From Begonia masoniana (lineage: Eukaryota > Streptophyta > Magnoliopsida > Cucurbitales > Begoniaceae), in NCBI GenBank assembly GCA_022432975.1, contig CM039512.1, positions 36,515,730-36,579,729 of the forward strand: DNA of 64,000 nt, written 5' to 3'. Numbering within the stretch: the first letter of the stretch is position 1; each line of letters begins with the position of its first letter. The notes under the pieces are model-generated. The model saw only the letters and a list, made by a program, of their open reading frames with translations, did no database searches and had not been told where the DNA came from. Below are positions 22,988 to 34,365 of this stretch, piece after piece. The translations under genes and the position numbers were made by a program.

Positions 22988-25900
22988 AAGAACTATCTTT
23001 TATCCATTTCATCTACAAGGTTTTAATTTGAAGTGATGCGAACGACCTGTATTGAGGACCTAATAACCTTCATAGACGAATAATTAAGACTTAGTAATGT
23101 ATTTGTAGAAGTATAAGAAACTTTATTTCAATCGATTTGTTAAAAAAGAACTGAACGTATCAAGCAAATGAGGTTCACTGTTACATGACTTGTGGTCAGA
23201 ACCTAAGTTATTCATTTCACTGACAACCTTTTAACTTGAAGTGATAAAAATGACCTGTATTCAGCAGCCAATAACCATCATGGACGCGTAATTTAGACTT
23301 AATAATGTGTTTGAAGAAGTATAAGAAACTTCACTTCAATCTATTTGTTTCAAAAGAACTGAACGTATCAAGCAAATGAGGTTCACATTTAAGTCATGTA
23401 ACAGTAAACCTCATTTGCTTGATACGTTAAATTTTTTTAGAACAAATCGATTGCAGTGAAGTTTCTTATACTTCTTCAAAAGCATTACTAAGTCTTAATT
23501 ACGCGTCCATGAAGGTTATTGGGTCTTCAATACACATCGTTCTCATCACTTCAAGTTAAAACCTTGAAGATGAAATGGATAACTTAGGTTCTGACCACAA
23601 GTCATTTAACAGTGAACCTCATTTGCTTGATACGTTAAGTTCTTTTGGAACACATCGATTCAAGTGAAGTTTCTTATACTTCTTCAAACGCATTACTAAG
23701 TCTTAATTAATAAATTATGCATCCATGAAGGTTATTGGGTCCTCAATACACGTCGTTCTCATCACTTCAAGAACGTATCAAGCAAATGAGGTTCACTATT
23801 ACATGACTTGTGGTTAGAACCTAAGTTATCCATTTCACCTTCAAGGTTTTAACTTGAAGTGATGAGAACGATAGTATTGAGGACCCAATAACCTTCATGG
23901 ACGCGTAATTAAGACTTAGTAATACGTTTGAAGAAAGTATAAGAAAGTTTACTTCAACCGATTTGTTCCAAAAGAATTGAACGTATCATGCAAATGAGGT
24001 TCACTGTTACATGACTTTTTGTTAGAACCTAAATTATCCATTTCTCCTTCAAGGTTTTAACTTGAAGTGATGAGAACGACCTGTATTAAGAACCCAATAA
24101 CCTTCATGGACGCGTAAGTTAAGACTTAGTAATGTTTTTGAAGTAGTATAAAAAAACTTCACTTCAATCGATTTGTTCCAAAAAAACTGAACGTATCAAG
24201 CAAATGAGGTTCACTGTTACATGACTTGTGGTTAGAACCTAAGTTATCCATTTCACCTTCAAGGTTTTAACTTGAAGTGATGAGAACGATATGTATTGAG
24301 GACCCAATACCTGCGTGGACGCGTAATTAAGACTTAGTAATTAATACTTTGAAGAAGTATAAGAAAGTTACTTCAACCGCTTTGTTCCAAAAGAATTGAA
24401 CGTATCATGCAAATGAGGTTCACTGTTACATGACTTGTGGTTAGAACCTAAGTTATCCATTTCACCTTCAAGGTTTTAACTTGAAGTGATGAGAACGACC
24501 TGTATTGAGGACCCAATAACCTTCATGGACGCGTAATTAAGACTTAGTAATGTTTTTGAAGTAGTATAAAACTTCACTTCAATCGTTTGTTCCAAAAAAA
24601 CTGAACGTATCAAGCAAATGAGGTTCACTGTTACATGACTTGTGGTTAGAACCTAAGTTATCCATTTCACCTTCAAGGTTTTAACTTGAAGTGATGAGAA
24701 CATATGTATTGAGGACCCAATACCTTCGTGGACGCGTAATTAAGACTTAGTAATACGTTTTGAGAAGTATAAAGAGTTTACTTCACCGATTTGTTCCAAA
24801 AGAATTGAACGTATCATGCAAATGAGGTTCACTGTTACATGACTTTTTGTTAGAACCTAAATTATCCATTTCTCCTTCAAGGTTTTAACTTGAAGTGATG
24901 AGAACGACCTGTATTAAGAACCCAATAACCTTCATGGACGCGTAGTTAAGACTTAGTAATGTTTTTGAAGTAGTATAAAAAACTTCACTTCAATCGATTT
25001 GTTCCAAAAAAACTGAACGTATCAAGCAAATGAGGTTCACTGTTACATGACTTGTGGTTAGAACCTAAGTTATCCATTTCACCTTCAAGGTTTTAACTTG
25101 AAGTGATGAGAACGATATGTATTGAGGACCCAATAACCTTCGTGGACGCGTAATTAAGACTTAGTAATACGTTTGAAGAAAGTATAAGAAAGTTTACTTC
25201 AACCGATTTGTTCCAAAAGAATTGAACGTATCATGCAAATGAGGTTCACTGTTACATGACTTTTTGTTAGAACCTAAATTATCCATTTCTCCTTCAAGGT
25301 TTTAACTTGAAGTGATGAGAACGACCTGTATTAAGAACCCAATAACCTTCATGGACGCGTAGTTAAGACTTAGTAATGTTTTTGAAGTAGTATAAAAAAC
25401 TTCACTTCAATCGATTTGTTCCAAAAAAACTGAACGTATCAAGCAAATGAGGTTCACTGTTACATGACTTGTGGTTAGAACCTAAGTTATCAATTTCACC
25501 TTCAAGGTTTTAACATGATGTGATGAGAACGACGTGTATTGAGGACCCAATAACCTTCGTGGACACGTAATTAAGACTTAGTAATGCTTTTGAAGAAGTA
25601 TAAGAAACTTCTCTTCAATCGATTTGTTCTAAAAGAACTGAACGTATCAAGCAAATAAGGTTCACTGTTACATGACTTGTGGTTAGAACCTAAGTTATCC
25701 ATTTCACCTTCAACGTTTTAACTTGAAGTGATAAGAACGACGTGTATTAAAGACCCAATAACCCTTATGGACGCGTAATTAAGACTTAGTAATGCGTTTG
25801 AAGAAGTATAAGAACTTCACTTCAATCAATTTGTTCCAAAAGAACTGAACGTATCAAGCAAATGAGGTTCACTGTTACATGACTTGTGGTTAGAAACTAA

Positions 25901-26187
25901 GTTATCCATTTCACCTTCAAGGTTTTAACTTGAAGTGATGAGAATGACGTGTATTGAGGACCCAATAACCTTCATGAATTCGTATTTAAGACTTAGTAAT
26001 GCGTTTGAAGAAGTATAAGAAACTTTACTTTAATCGATTTGTTCCAAAAGAACTGAACGTATCAAGCAAATTAGGTTCAATGTTACATGTCTTGTGGTTA
26101 GAACCTAAGTTATCCATTTTTGGGTCCTCAATACACGTCGTTCTCATCACTTCAAGTTAAAACCTTGAAGGTGAAATGGATAACTTA
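22988..26187 (+). repeat. About 205-bp tandem repeat, left arm
   Basis: About 13 forward and two inverted units share GTATTGAGGACCCAATAACC, GGACGCGTAATTAAGACTTA and ATCAAGCAAATGAGGTTCAC. Units at about 23400-23765 are reversed, giving a head-to-head junction near 23400, and the last about 70 bp (26117-26187) are reversed again. From about 23870 to 25450 two unit types alternate, a dimeric higher-order repeat of about 415 bp. No gene. Confidence 0.9.
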
Positions 26188-27633
26188 GATCACGTACACA
26201 TTTCCTGAGCATAGACACGTGAAACACGTTGTGGATACCTTCCATTGAAGCCAGAAGCTGTAGTCGATACGCCATCTTCGCAATCTTCTTTAAAATAGGG
26301 AAGAGCCCCACATACTGAAGGCTTAACTTGCCCTTCCTTCCGAACCGCATAACACTCTTAAATGGAGAAATCTTCAAATATACCTCACTTCCCTCATCGA
26401 ACTCCAATTCTCTTCGTCTAGTGTTAGCATAGCTCTTCTGTCGGCTCTGAGCTATCTCGATATGCTGTCTGATAATGGCAATATTCTCTGCCGTTTGCTA
26501 TAGAATCTCGTGACCAATGATGCTAGCTTCACCAACCTCGTCCTAATATAGTGGAGATCTACATTTTTGACCATATAACGCTTCATACGGAGCCATGCTA
26601 ATGGTAGCTTGAAAACTATTATTGTATGAAAACTCGATCAGTGGCAAATATCGACTCCACGATCCCTAAAATTCCAACACGCACGCTCTAAGCATGTCCT
26701 CCAGAATCTGATTTGTTCTCTCCGTCTGTCTATCCATCTGAGGATGAAATGCCGTGCTGAAATTTAGCTGAGTTCCCATAGCTTTGTGCAGACTCTTCTA
26801 GAATTTCGAAGTAAATCTGAGATCTCGGTCTGAGACTACCAAAATTGGCACTCCATGTAGTCTGACAATTTCCTGCACATAAAGCTCGACGAGCTGATCC
26901 ATAGAATAGGTCATCTTCACTAACAGAAAGTTGGCCGACTTTGTCAACCGGTCCACAATAACTCATACGCAATCATGTCCTTTCGTTGTCCTCGGGAGTC
27001 CCACTATAAAATCCATGGAGATCTGCTCTCATTTCTACTTCAGAATCGGCAGTGGTTGTAATGTTTCGGCCAGCCTTTGATGTTCCACCTTAACCTGTTG
27101 GCAAACCAGGCAGGTTTCCACATACCTGGCAATCTCTCGCTTCATGTTCGGCCACCAGAAATGTTTCATTAAGTCTCTATACATTTTTGTGCTTCCTGGA
27201 TGTACAGAGTAAGCCGATGAATGTGCCTCGGTCAAAATCTCTTTCTTCAATTCCTCATCGTTAGGCACGTACCATCTATGCCTAAATTTCAATATTCCAT
27301 CTTCCGAAAGATTAAAATCAGACGAGTCTTCGGATGTCATACTCAACCGAAGCTCCTCACACTCTAAATCTTTCTGTTGAGCTTCATATATCTTGTCCAG
27401 AATAGTCGGCCTGAGAGAAATGTTGGTGAGCATAGTGGACAACTCAGCCACAATCTCCACATCGAACCTCTCAATCTCAGACCTCAACGTCATCGACATT
27501 GTTGCAAGTGAAAGCTGGCTCGCAGTAGGCATTCTGCTCAAAGCATCTGCGACTTTGTTCGCCTTTCCTGGGTGGTACTTGATTTCAAACTCATAGTCTT
27601 TAACAAATTCCAGCCATCTTCGCTGTCACATAT
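26188..27633 (-). pseudogene. pol: Captured gypsy pol fragment (integrase and RNase H), part 1
   Basis: Minus-strand Ty3/gypsy pol in several frames. 26188-26407 is the integrase C-terminal region (LSLQYVGLFPILKKI, NVFHVSMLRKCVRD). 26460-27030 is a broken integrase core ([20 protein letters not shown] in pieces). 27035-27541 is open and holds the zinc-binding H...H...CxxC region ([30 protein letters not shown]). The end of RNase H lies at 27541-27633. It has no PBS, purine tract or LTR and is bounded by the tandem-repeat arm, so it is a passenger and not an element in place. Element C interrupts it at 27634. Confidence 0.8.
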
Positions 27634-27919
27634 TGTAACGCCCCGAGTCATCTGAACCCGGTTTGCTACCCATAACACTGAACCGAACCATGACGACTTG
27701 ATGCTAAATTTAAAAAAAAAAAATTCGCTCGACAGTCAAAATTTGACTTTTTCTAAAAATTTAAAATATTTAAAACTTGCAGCAGAAATAATTCTAAACA
27801 GCAATGTAGTAAAACAAAACTATAAATCATGGTTTGAAATGTTAAGAAGCAATCGGTAGTTTGGAATTAAAGTTTAAAACTGTGGAATACTAGGAGAAAT
27901 CGCGGAAATCCAACGTATC

Positions 27920-28290
27920 TGCAGATGAGCAAAGCCAACGGAAGGAGCAAAAATGAAAACAAAAAGGCTTCTACCGATGACGTGCACAAACAACGCATTA
28001 CCATCTGCCGATGAAGTCAACATAACTTCATCTGCCGATGAAGTCAACATAACTTCATACACAACTTCATCTGCCGATGAAGTCAACACAAATTCATCTG
28101 CCGGCAGATTTCCATCTTCCGATAGACAAACGCGCGACATCTACCGATGACGTCAGCCGGATGATTCCTTCATCCAACATCTGCCGATCGCTAGACGACA
28201 AAAACCTACACAACATCTTCCGATAGACAACTTAACCATGACTCAACATCTACCGATAGACATCATCTACCGATAGAGAACAAAACAACA
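27920..28290 (+). repeat. ATCTRCCGAT motif array in LTR C
   Basis: About a dozen copies of ATCTGCCGAT, ATCTACCGAT or ATCTTCCGAT, many followed by GAAGTCAAC or AGAC, at irregular spacing. The 5' LTR has the same array with one fewer GAAGTCAACATAACTTC unit. LTR J, otherwise dissimilar, has the same motif (59400-59660). Confidence 0.85.
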
Positions 28291-28651
28291 TTTCATCAAC
28301 TCCTCGTTATAAAACACTACTCCAACTATAGAAAAGGATTTACTTACTCTACTGAAATCATTCAAAAACGATTCAACCATTGCTTTACTCAAAATTCAGC
28401 AAGTACTAACATCTAGACCTAACAAGATACGGTTATCAGGAAGGAAAACTCAAAACATGTTCAAAACTTTGAAATCAATTCTGTCATGAAAACTCAACAT
28501 ACTCAGACTGAATCTTTAACTACTAGTCCTCCACACTGACAGACATCAGTTAAACCGCCCCATCAGCTGCCAGAACATTGAATAGGTGCACTCCTCCAAC
28601 CCGACTAGTCCTCAGTGAACTTAGTAAACACACCTGCTGTCACTTCTTCAC

Positions 28652-29164
28652 CTACATCACAAAACTCATCTATTAGCCTAATGCTAAGTAAGTAATGCAA
28701 AATGAAATGAATTACTGAAACATAAACTCCTAATCATGCAGTTTCTACTTTCTCATCTCAGTTGCTCATTCATCGTTTCTGATTCAGATCCCCCTGTGAA
28801 ATTGGGAGTTGGATCAACTCTCCCAAAGTATATATCCACTGACTCATTAAGGGGCGGATTATTTCCCTTAACAGTAAATCCGATTCACATGTTCAGATCC
28901 CCCTGTGAAATTGGAAGTTGGATCAGCTCTTCCAAAGTATATTTATATCCACTGTCTCATTAAGGGGCGGATTAATTCCCTTAACAGTAAGTCTGATTCA
29001 CTTTGCTGTTTCATCACATTCAATCCTCTCCATACCAATATGTATTCAAATTCATTTTTGTATACATTTTGAAAACATGATGCATGGCATACAAACACAT
29101 CCAAGTAAATACAAACCTAACGTTTTGTGATGTAGGCCCGAAGGCACAAGCAAACATTACTTAC
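28652..29164 (-). other. Predicted LTR-leader intron, element C 3' LTR
   Basis: 513 bp on minus from GAGATCAG|GTAAGT (29159-29164) to GTGATGTAG|GTGA (28652-28653). An AG lies exactly 8 nt before the donor (TTTCCAG then GAGATCAG). The 5' LTR has identical signals at 35387-35899, also 513 bp. Confidence 0.55.
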
Positions 29165-29695
29165 CTGATCTCCTGGAAATCACTCGTTTTCAACTACTCT
29201 GGAAGCCTTGCCCACCTAGTTTCATAAGCAGAATACCGATTAGATTACCACTAACTGTATCCTACATCACTCAGAAACCTAAGGAGCTAGTTTGGAAGTT
29301 CTGGTCATCATACACTCTCAGCTCAGTACTAAATCCCGAACTCCATTCATTCACAATATCGACATAACACACACACATTGCGCTCCCTCTGCTATCTAAC
29401 CACTGAAATCTCAAGTGAACGAAAGGAAAACTTACCTAGTTGAGGAATGAGGATCGGTAAGGAGAATCGCCTTGTGTTCTGCTGAGCCTGAGCTGAATAC
29501 CGAGAAAGGAGAAATAAGGGAATAGTGGCGGCTAAACCTCATTAAACCCTTCCTTAAATACATTTTCCACCTTTCAAAATGCTAATTACTCTTTTGCCCT
29601 TGCATAGTTATTTATTAACCTAATCATCATTTTCTCCCAAATCCTCACATTATAAATGGTTAGTTAAATTCGGTTCAATAGAACCGGGTGCTACA

Positions 29696-29715
29696 ATCTA
29701 CCCTCCTTAAAAGAA
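29696..29715 (-). promoter_or_regulatory. Polypurine tract of element C
   Basis: On minus, CTTTTAAGGAGGGTAGAT immediately before the LTR start TGTAGCACCC. Confidence 0.8.
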
Positions 29716-29730
29716 TTTTGTCCTCAAAAT

Positions 29731-31593
29731 TCAGTACCTGAATAATTCTGGATGTTGGTCCATCATGTCTTGCTGGCGCTCCCAAGTTGTTTCCTCTATG
29801 TTCTGGTTGTGCCAAAGAACTTTCACTAATGGAACCTCTTTTTTGCGCAATACCTTCAGCGCATAGTCCAAGATCCTTACAGGTTTCTCTTCATATGCCA
29901 GAGTGGGGAGAACTTCGATACTCTGCTGTTCCACAATCTGTGATGGATCTCTAACACACTTCTTTAGCATAGACACATGGAACACACTGTGTATTCCATC
30001 CATAGAAGCCGGCAGCTGTAATTGATAGGCTGCTCTCCCAACTCTCTTCAAAATGATGAATGGTCCAATAAATCTGGGGTTTAACTTTCCTCTCTTTCCA
30101 AACCTCACAACTCCCTTAAAAGGTGACACTTTAAGAAAAACTTCATTACCAACATCAAATTCCAGTTCCCTTCGTCTTTTGTCTGCATAGCTTTTCTGTC
30201 GGCTTTGAGCTGTCAGGATTCTTTGACGGATAAGAGCAATCTTCTCTACTGTCTGTTGCACAATTTCAGGACCAATCAGTTGTGCTTCCCCAACTTCATC
30301 CCAATACAATGGTGATCTGCACTTCCGTCCATACAATGCCTCGTATGGTGCCATACCTATGGTTGCCTGAAAACTGTTGTTGTAAGAGAATTCTACTAAG
30401 GATAGGTATTTGCTCCAAGAACCTTGAAAATCCAAAACACATGCCCGGAGCATATCCTCTAATGTTTGAATGGTTCTTTCCGATTGTCCATCAGTTTGAG
30501 GGTGGAAAGCTGTGCTAAAGTTTAGTTGCATTCCCATAGCCTTGTGCAGACTTTTCCAAAACTTAGATGTAAATCTGGAGTCTCGGTCTGAAACTATAGT
30601 GCTTGGAACTCCATGCAGTCTAACTACTTCGTGCACATATAACTCTGCCAGTTGATCCATCGAGTATGTTATCTTTATCAGCAGAAAGTGAGCAGATTTG
30701 GTTAAACGATCGACTATTACCCAGATTGCGTCATGTCCCTTTGCTGTTCTAGGTAATCCTATAACAAAATCCATAGCTATTTGTTCCCATTTCCATTCGG
30801 GAACTGGTAACGGTTGCAACATTCCTGAGGGTCTCTGATGCTCGGCTTTAATCTGTTGACAACACAAACATGATCCTACATATTCTGCCACACTTCGTTT
30901 CATACCAGGCCACCAGTAGTGATGTTTAAGGTCTCTGTACATCTTTGTACTCCCCGGGTGGACAGAAAACCTGAAAGAGTGTGCTTCAGAAAGAATCTCG
31001 TCACGAAGCTTCTTAATGGCAGGAACAAACCATCTATTTCTATACCTAAGGATCCCATCGGTAGAATAGTTAAAATCTGATTTGTCCATAGAATCCATGC
31101 TTGACTTGTACTTGTTACACTCATCATCGTTCGCCTGAGCTTCCTTTATTTTCTCAAGAATAGTAGGCCTTAAAGTTATGGTTGAAAGTATAGCTGATAC
31201 ATTGGTTACTGCTTCTAGATTAAACTTTTGGAATTCTGTCTCTAAAGCTATTGGTATGTCTAGAGTCAATGCAGAGACGGAGTGAGTCACTCTACTCAAG
31301 GCATCAGCCACTACATTGGCCTTACCAGGGTGGTATTTAATCTCGAAATCATAATCTTTGACAAATTCTAACCACCTACGCTGCCTCATATTCAGTTCCT
31401 TTTGCGTGAAAATGTATTTCAGGCTCTTATGATCTGAAAATATCTCACAAGATTGTCTATACAGGTAATGCCTCCAAATCTTAAGTGCAAATACAACTGC
31501 AGCTAATTCTAAGTCATGTGTAGGGTAATTTTTCTCATGGACCTTCAACTGTCTAGAGGCATAAGCTATCACTTTCCCATCCTGCATTAACAC
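29731..31593 (-). CDS. pol: Element C pol, RNase H to integrase part (620 aa)
   Basis: C-terminal part of the gypsy polyprotein. Residues 1-100 are RNase H, ending in [11 protein letters not shown]. The integrase zinc-binding domain has His205, His212, Cys242 and Cys245. The catalytic triad is Asp275 (MDFVIGLP), Asp336 (IVSDRDSRF) and Glu372 (DGQSERT), with the D-35-E spacing of retroviral-type integrases. A GPY/F-like module follows (PRFIGPF, about 506-512), then a chromo-like tail ([19 protein letters not shown], about 587-605) that in chromoviruses directs integration to heterochromatin. The ORF continues the preceding gag-pol ORF after a frameshift near 31630-31650; the true start is not the first Met here. 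All catalytic residues are present. Confidence 0.92.
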   Translation of the reverse strand: MLMQDGKVIAYASRQLKVHEKNYPTHDLELAAVVFALKIWRHYLYRQSCEIFSDHKSLKYIFTQKELNMRQRRWLEFVKDYDFEIKYHPGKANVVADALSRVTHSVSALTLDIPIALETEFQKFNLEAVTNVSAILSTITLRPTILEKIKEAQANDDECNKYKSSMDSMDKSDFNYSTDGILRYRNRWFVPAIKKLRDEILSEAHSFRFSVHPGSTKMYRDLKHHYWWPGMKRSVAEYVGSCLCCQQIKAEHQRPSGMLQPLPVPEWKWEQIAMDFVIGLPRTAKGHDAIWVIVDRLTKSAHFLLIKITYSMDQLAELYVHEVVRLHGVPSTIVSDRDSRFTSKFWKSLHKAMGMQLNFSTAFHPQTDGQSERTIQTLEDMLRACVLDFQGSWSKYLSLVEFSYNNSFQATIGMAPYEALYGRKCRSPLYWDEVGEAQLIGPEIVQQTVEKIALIRQRILTAQSRQKSYADKRRRELEFDVGNEVFLKVSPFKGVVRFGKRGKLNPRFIGPFIILKRVGRAAYQLQLPASMDGIHSVFHVSMLKKCVRDPSQIVEQQSIEVLPTLAYEEKPVRILDYALKVLRKKEVPLVKVLWHNQNIEETTWERQQDMMDQHPELFRY

Positions 31594-31598
31594 ACAAC

Positions 31599-34211
31599 CT
31601 AGACCGATCTTGGAAGCATCACAATCAATGCTAAACTTACATCCTCGACAGGGAGGGTCAGAATTGGAGCATTGGTCAGCTTCTGATTCAAAGTTTGAAA
31701 ACTATGCTCACAATCCTCAGTCCACACATATTTTACGTTCTTCCTAGTTAATCGGGTAAGGGATGTCGCAATCTTTGAGAATCCTTCGATAATCTTCCTG
31801 TAATACCCAGCCAATCCAAGGAAACTTCTGACATCCGTAGCATTCCTCGGTTGGGGCCATTCCTTAACTACCTGGACCTTAGCTGGATCCACAAATATGC
31901 CATCTCCAGAGATGACATGTCCTAAAAAGTGAACTTGGTCCAACCAAAATTCACACTTGGAAAACTTGGCATAAAGTTGGTGCCTTCTCAGTACTTCTAA
32001 CACTAAACTCAAATGTTTTGCATGCTCGTCTTTAGTGCTAGAATAGATTAGAATGTCATCTATGAATACAATGAAAAACTTGTCCAAATACTCGTGAAAC
32101 ACCCTATTCATGAGATCCATGAAGGCTGCTGGTGCATTTGTCAGACCAAAAGACATAACCAAAAACTCATAATGTCCATACCTCGTGCGAAAGGCAGTCT
32201 TTGGGATATCCTCAGATTTAACCTTCAGCTGATAATAACCGGATCTAAGGTCAATCTTAGAGAAAACTCTTGCACCCCTAAGCTGGTCAAATAAGTCATC
32301 AATTCTCGGCAAAGGGTATTTATTCTTAACAGTTAACTTATTCAATTCTCTATAATCAATGCACATGCGCATAGATCCATCTTTCTTTTTGACAAAAAGG
32401 ACTGGTGCACCCCATGGTGAAAAGCTAGGGCGTATGAACCCTTTCTCCAACAGATCCTCCAATTGTTTCTTTAACTCTTTGAGTTCTGTTGGTGCTAGTC
32501 TATATGGATTTTTAGACACAGGTTCGGCTCCGGGGTAAACATCCACAACAAATTCAATTTCCCTATCTGGTGGCAAGCCTGGAAGGTCATCTAGGAATAC
32601 TTCAGGGAAGTCTTGGACGACTAAGACATTTTTGGGACTTGATTTCTCTACTAGTTGTATGTCTAAAACACTAGCTAAGAAGCACAAATACTCTCTGCAT
32701 AGGGAGGGTCTACAATTGACCGAAGTCATTACAGTCATTTCCTTACTCTTTTCTGAGGCTTGAAAGGTATGCCTCAAACTACCAGGGGGTTGGAAACTAA
32801 CTATTCCAGTCCTACAATCAATCGTGGCATAATGCTTAAACAGCCAATCTATTCCCAAAATTACATCAAATCCCATTATATCCATAATGATGAGGTCAGC
32901 AGGTAGACTCACACTTCCTACTAACACATCACTGTCAAGCATCACTCGGTTAGAGTGCATGCGTTCACCAGAGGGTAAGGTAACATTAAACACATGCATG
33001 GAAGGGGTAAACTGTACATCTAATTTAACAGCAAATGTAGATGCTATAAACGAATGCGTTGCACCAGAATCTATCAAAGTAAAAGAAGGCACAGAGTTGA
33101 TCAATATAGTACCTGACACTACAGCAGGCTGTTCCTCACCCGACTCCGTCATGGAGAATATTCTTGGTTTAATCATAGCAGGACCACTCTTAGGAACTGG
33201 ACAGTCTCTGCTAATATGGCCGACTTTGTTACAATTATAGCATCTGGTGACTCTAGGCTTCGAACACTCTTTGAACGTATGTCCAACCTCCTCACAGTTG
33301 AAGCACTTTCCCAAGCCCAGTCTACATTCTCCCGGGTGGTTCTTCAGGCACTTTGGACACTGGGGAAATTTCCTGACATTTTGCACCTTTCCCCCTGATC
33401 CTTGGCTATTTTGGCCCTCACTTGGCCTCTTCGTTCCCCTTTGCTGGTGTGGCTGGTTAAACCTTTGCGGGGCCTCCTTTGGTCCAGCACACTTCCTTTC
33501 AGCCTCTTCCACTTCCAGAGCAGTGGACACAACTTCGCTGAACGTTAAACCTTTAATGCCACAGAATTTGACTCCCCGATAAATCTCTGGCTTCAGTCCA
33601 TGCACAAATTTGAACACCTTATCCTCGTCCTTATGAGCAAAGTGTCCAGCAAACCTGGACAAGGACTCAAATTGCCTACTGTACTCTGCCACCGACCCTG
33701 TCTGCTTCAAAGTCAGAAATTTTAACTTCTTTGCGGTCTGGACCGTGCTGTTAAAATATTTCTCATAGAAGATGTCCTTAAACTGTGACCAAGTCATGGT
33801 CAGAATGTCAGTGGTGGTTTCAACTGTTTCCCACCAGAGTTGAGCTTCGCCAGCCAAGTGAAATGTTGCTAATGTGACCTTATCTCCTTCTCCTATGCTG
33901 GCGCACCTAAACATGCTCTCTATCTTCCTAAGCCACCCTTCAGCCACAACAGGATCAGACGACTGACCATCAAACGTGGGTGGTCTTAGCCTCCGGAATC
34001 TATCCCCAGAATGCTCGTTGCTAGAACCTGAGTTGGCACTTCCTTGCACCTCTCGGTTCAGCAGTACTCCTAGTTGCTCGGATTGTTGGCGCATTAATTC
34101 TGCCTGCTGTCGCACTAGATCTGTCAACTGTCCGATTACACTAGAATCTTCTGCGCTTCCCGGAGTTGGTGTCTCTCTCCGCACCCTTGGCCTTCCTGGT
34201 CGTCGGGACAT
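31599..34211 (-). CDS. gag-pol: Element C gag-protease-reverse transcriptase (870 aa)
   Basis: N-terminal and central polyprotein. Gag capsid spans residues about 75-240. Two CCHC zinc knuckles are at 303-316 ([14 protein letters not shown]) and 324-337 ([14 protein letters not shown]). The aspartic protease active site is DSGATHSF at 381-388. Reverse transcriptase covers about 545-800, with [18 protein letters not shown] near 606 and the catalytic FIDDILIYS at 716-724. RNase H starts at the C-terminus. The frame ends early after LTLPVED: relative to related elements one base is missing near 31630-31650, so RT and integrase are now in different frames. The ATG is 13 bp after a predicted 59-bp intron. 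Gag and RT lie in one frame with no stop between them, as in many plant chromoviruses. Confidence 0.93.
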   Translation of the reverse strand: MSRRPGRPRVRRETPTPGSAEDSSVIGQLTDLVRQQAELMRQQSEQLGVLLNREVQGSANSGSSNEHSGDRFRRLRPPTFDGQSSDPVVAEGWLRKIESMFRCASIGEGDKVTLATFHLAGEAQLWWETVETTTDILTMTWSQFKDIFYEKYFNSTVQTAKKLKFLTLKQTGSVAEYSRQFESLSRFAGHFAHKDEDKVFKFVHGLKPEIYRGVKFCGIKGLTFSEVVSTALEVEEAERKCAGPKEAPQRFNQPHQQRGTKRPSEGQNSQGSGGKVQNVRKFPQCPKCLKNHPGECRLGLGKCFNCEEVGHTFKECSKPRVTRCYNCNKVGHISRDCPVPKSGPAMIKPRIFSMTESGEEQPAVVSGTILINSVPSFTLIDSGATHSFIASTFAVKLDVQFTPSMHVFNVTLPSGERMHSNRVMLDSDVLVGSVSLPADLIIMDIMGFDVILGIDWLFKHYATIDCRTGIVSFQPPGSLRHTFQASEKSKEMTVMTSVNCRPSLCREYLCFLASVLDIQLVEKSSPKNVLVVQDFPEVFLDDLPGLPPDREIEFVVDVYPGAEPVSKNPYRLAPTELKELKKQLEDLLEKGFIRPSFSPWGAPVLFVKKKDGSMRMCIDYRELNKLTVKNKYPLPRIDDLFDQLRGARVFSKIDLRSGYYQLKVKSEDIPKTAFRTRYGHYEFLVMSFGLTNAPAAFMDLMNRVFHEYLDKFFIVFIDDILIYSSTKDEHAKHLSLVLEVLRRHQLYAKFSKCEFWLDQVHFLGHVISGDGIFVDPAKVQVVKEWPQPRNATDVRSFLGLAGYYRKIIEGFSKIATSLTRLTRKNVKYVWTEDCEHSFQTLNQKLTNAPILTLPVEDVSLALIVMLPRSV

Positions 34212-34223
34212 TTTGCTATATTC

Positions 34224-34282
34224 CTGCGCAGGGTTAACTATTTTATAAACATCTAATTACTAAGGCTAACATAAACACGTAC
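34224..34282 (-). other. Predicted 59-bp leader intron of element C
   Basis: On minus: AACT|GTACGT (34277-34282) to CCTGCGCAG|GA (34224-34225). It lies between PBS and gag ATG, in the same place as in A, D and J. Confidence 0.55.
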
Positions 34283-34351
34283 AGTTGTTGGAGTACTCCC
34301 ATGCAACGATCGGCACTGATTAGTAATCTTTTGAACGGTTTAACTGAATGT

Positions 34352-34362
34352 CTCTGATACCA
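34352..34362 (-). promoter_or_regulatory. PBS of element C
   Basis: TGGTATCAGAG on minus, three bases after the 5' LTR end. Confidence 0.88.
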
Positions 34363-34365
34363 ACT

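Larger units (their letters stand above)
27634..29695 (-). mobile_element. 3' LTR of element C
   Basis: TGTAACGCCCCGAGTC to CCGGGTGCTACA. It contains an array of ATCTGCCGAT/ATCTACCGAT words (27920-28290), a repeat of about 115 bp in two copies (28780-28990), and the predicted intron 28652-29164. A TATTTAAGG TATA-like word on minus lies near 29560. Confidence 0.9.
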
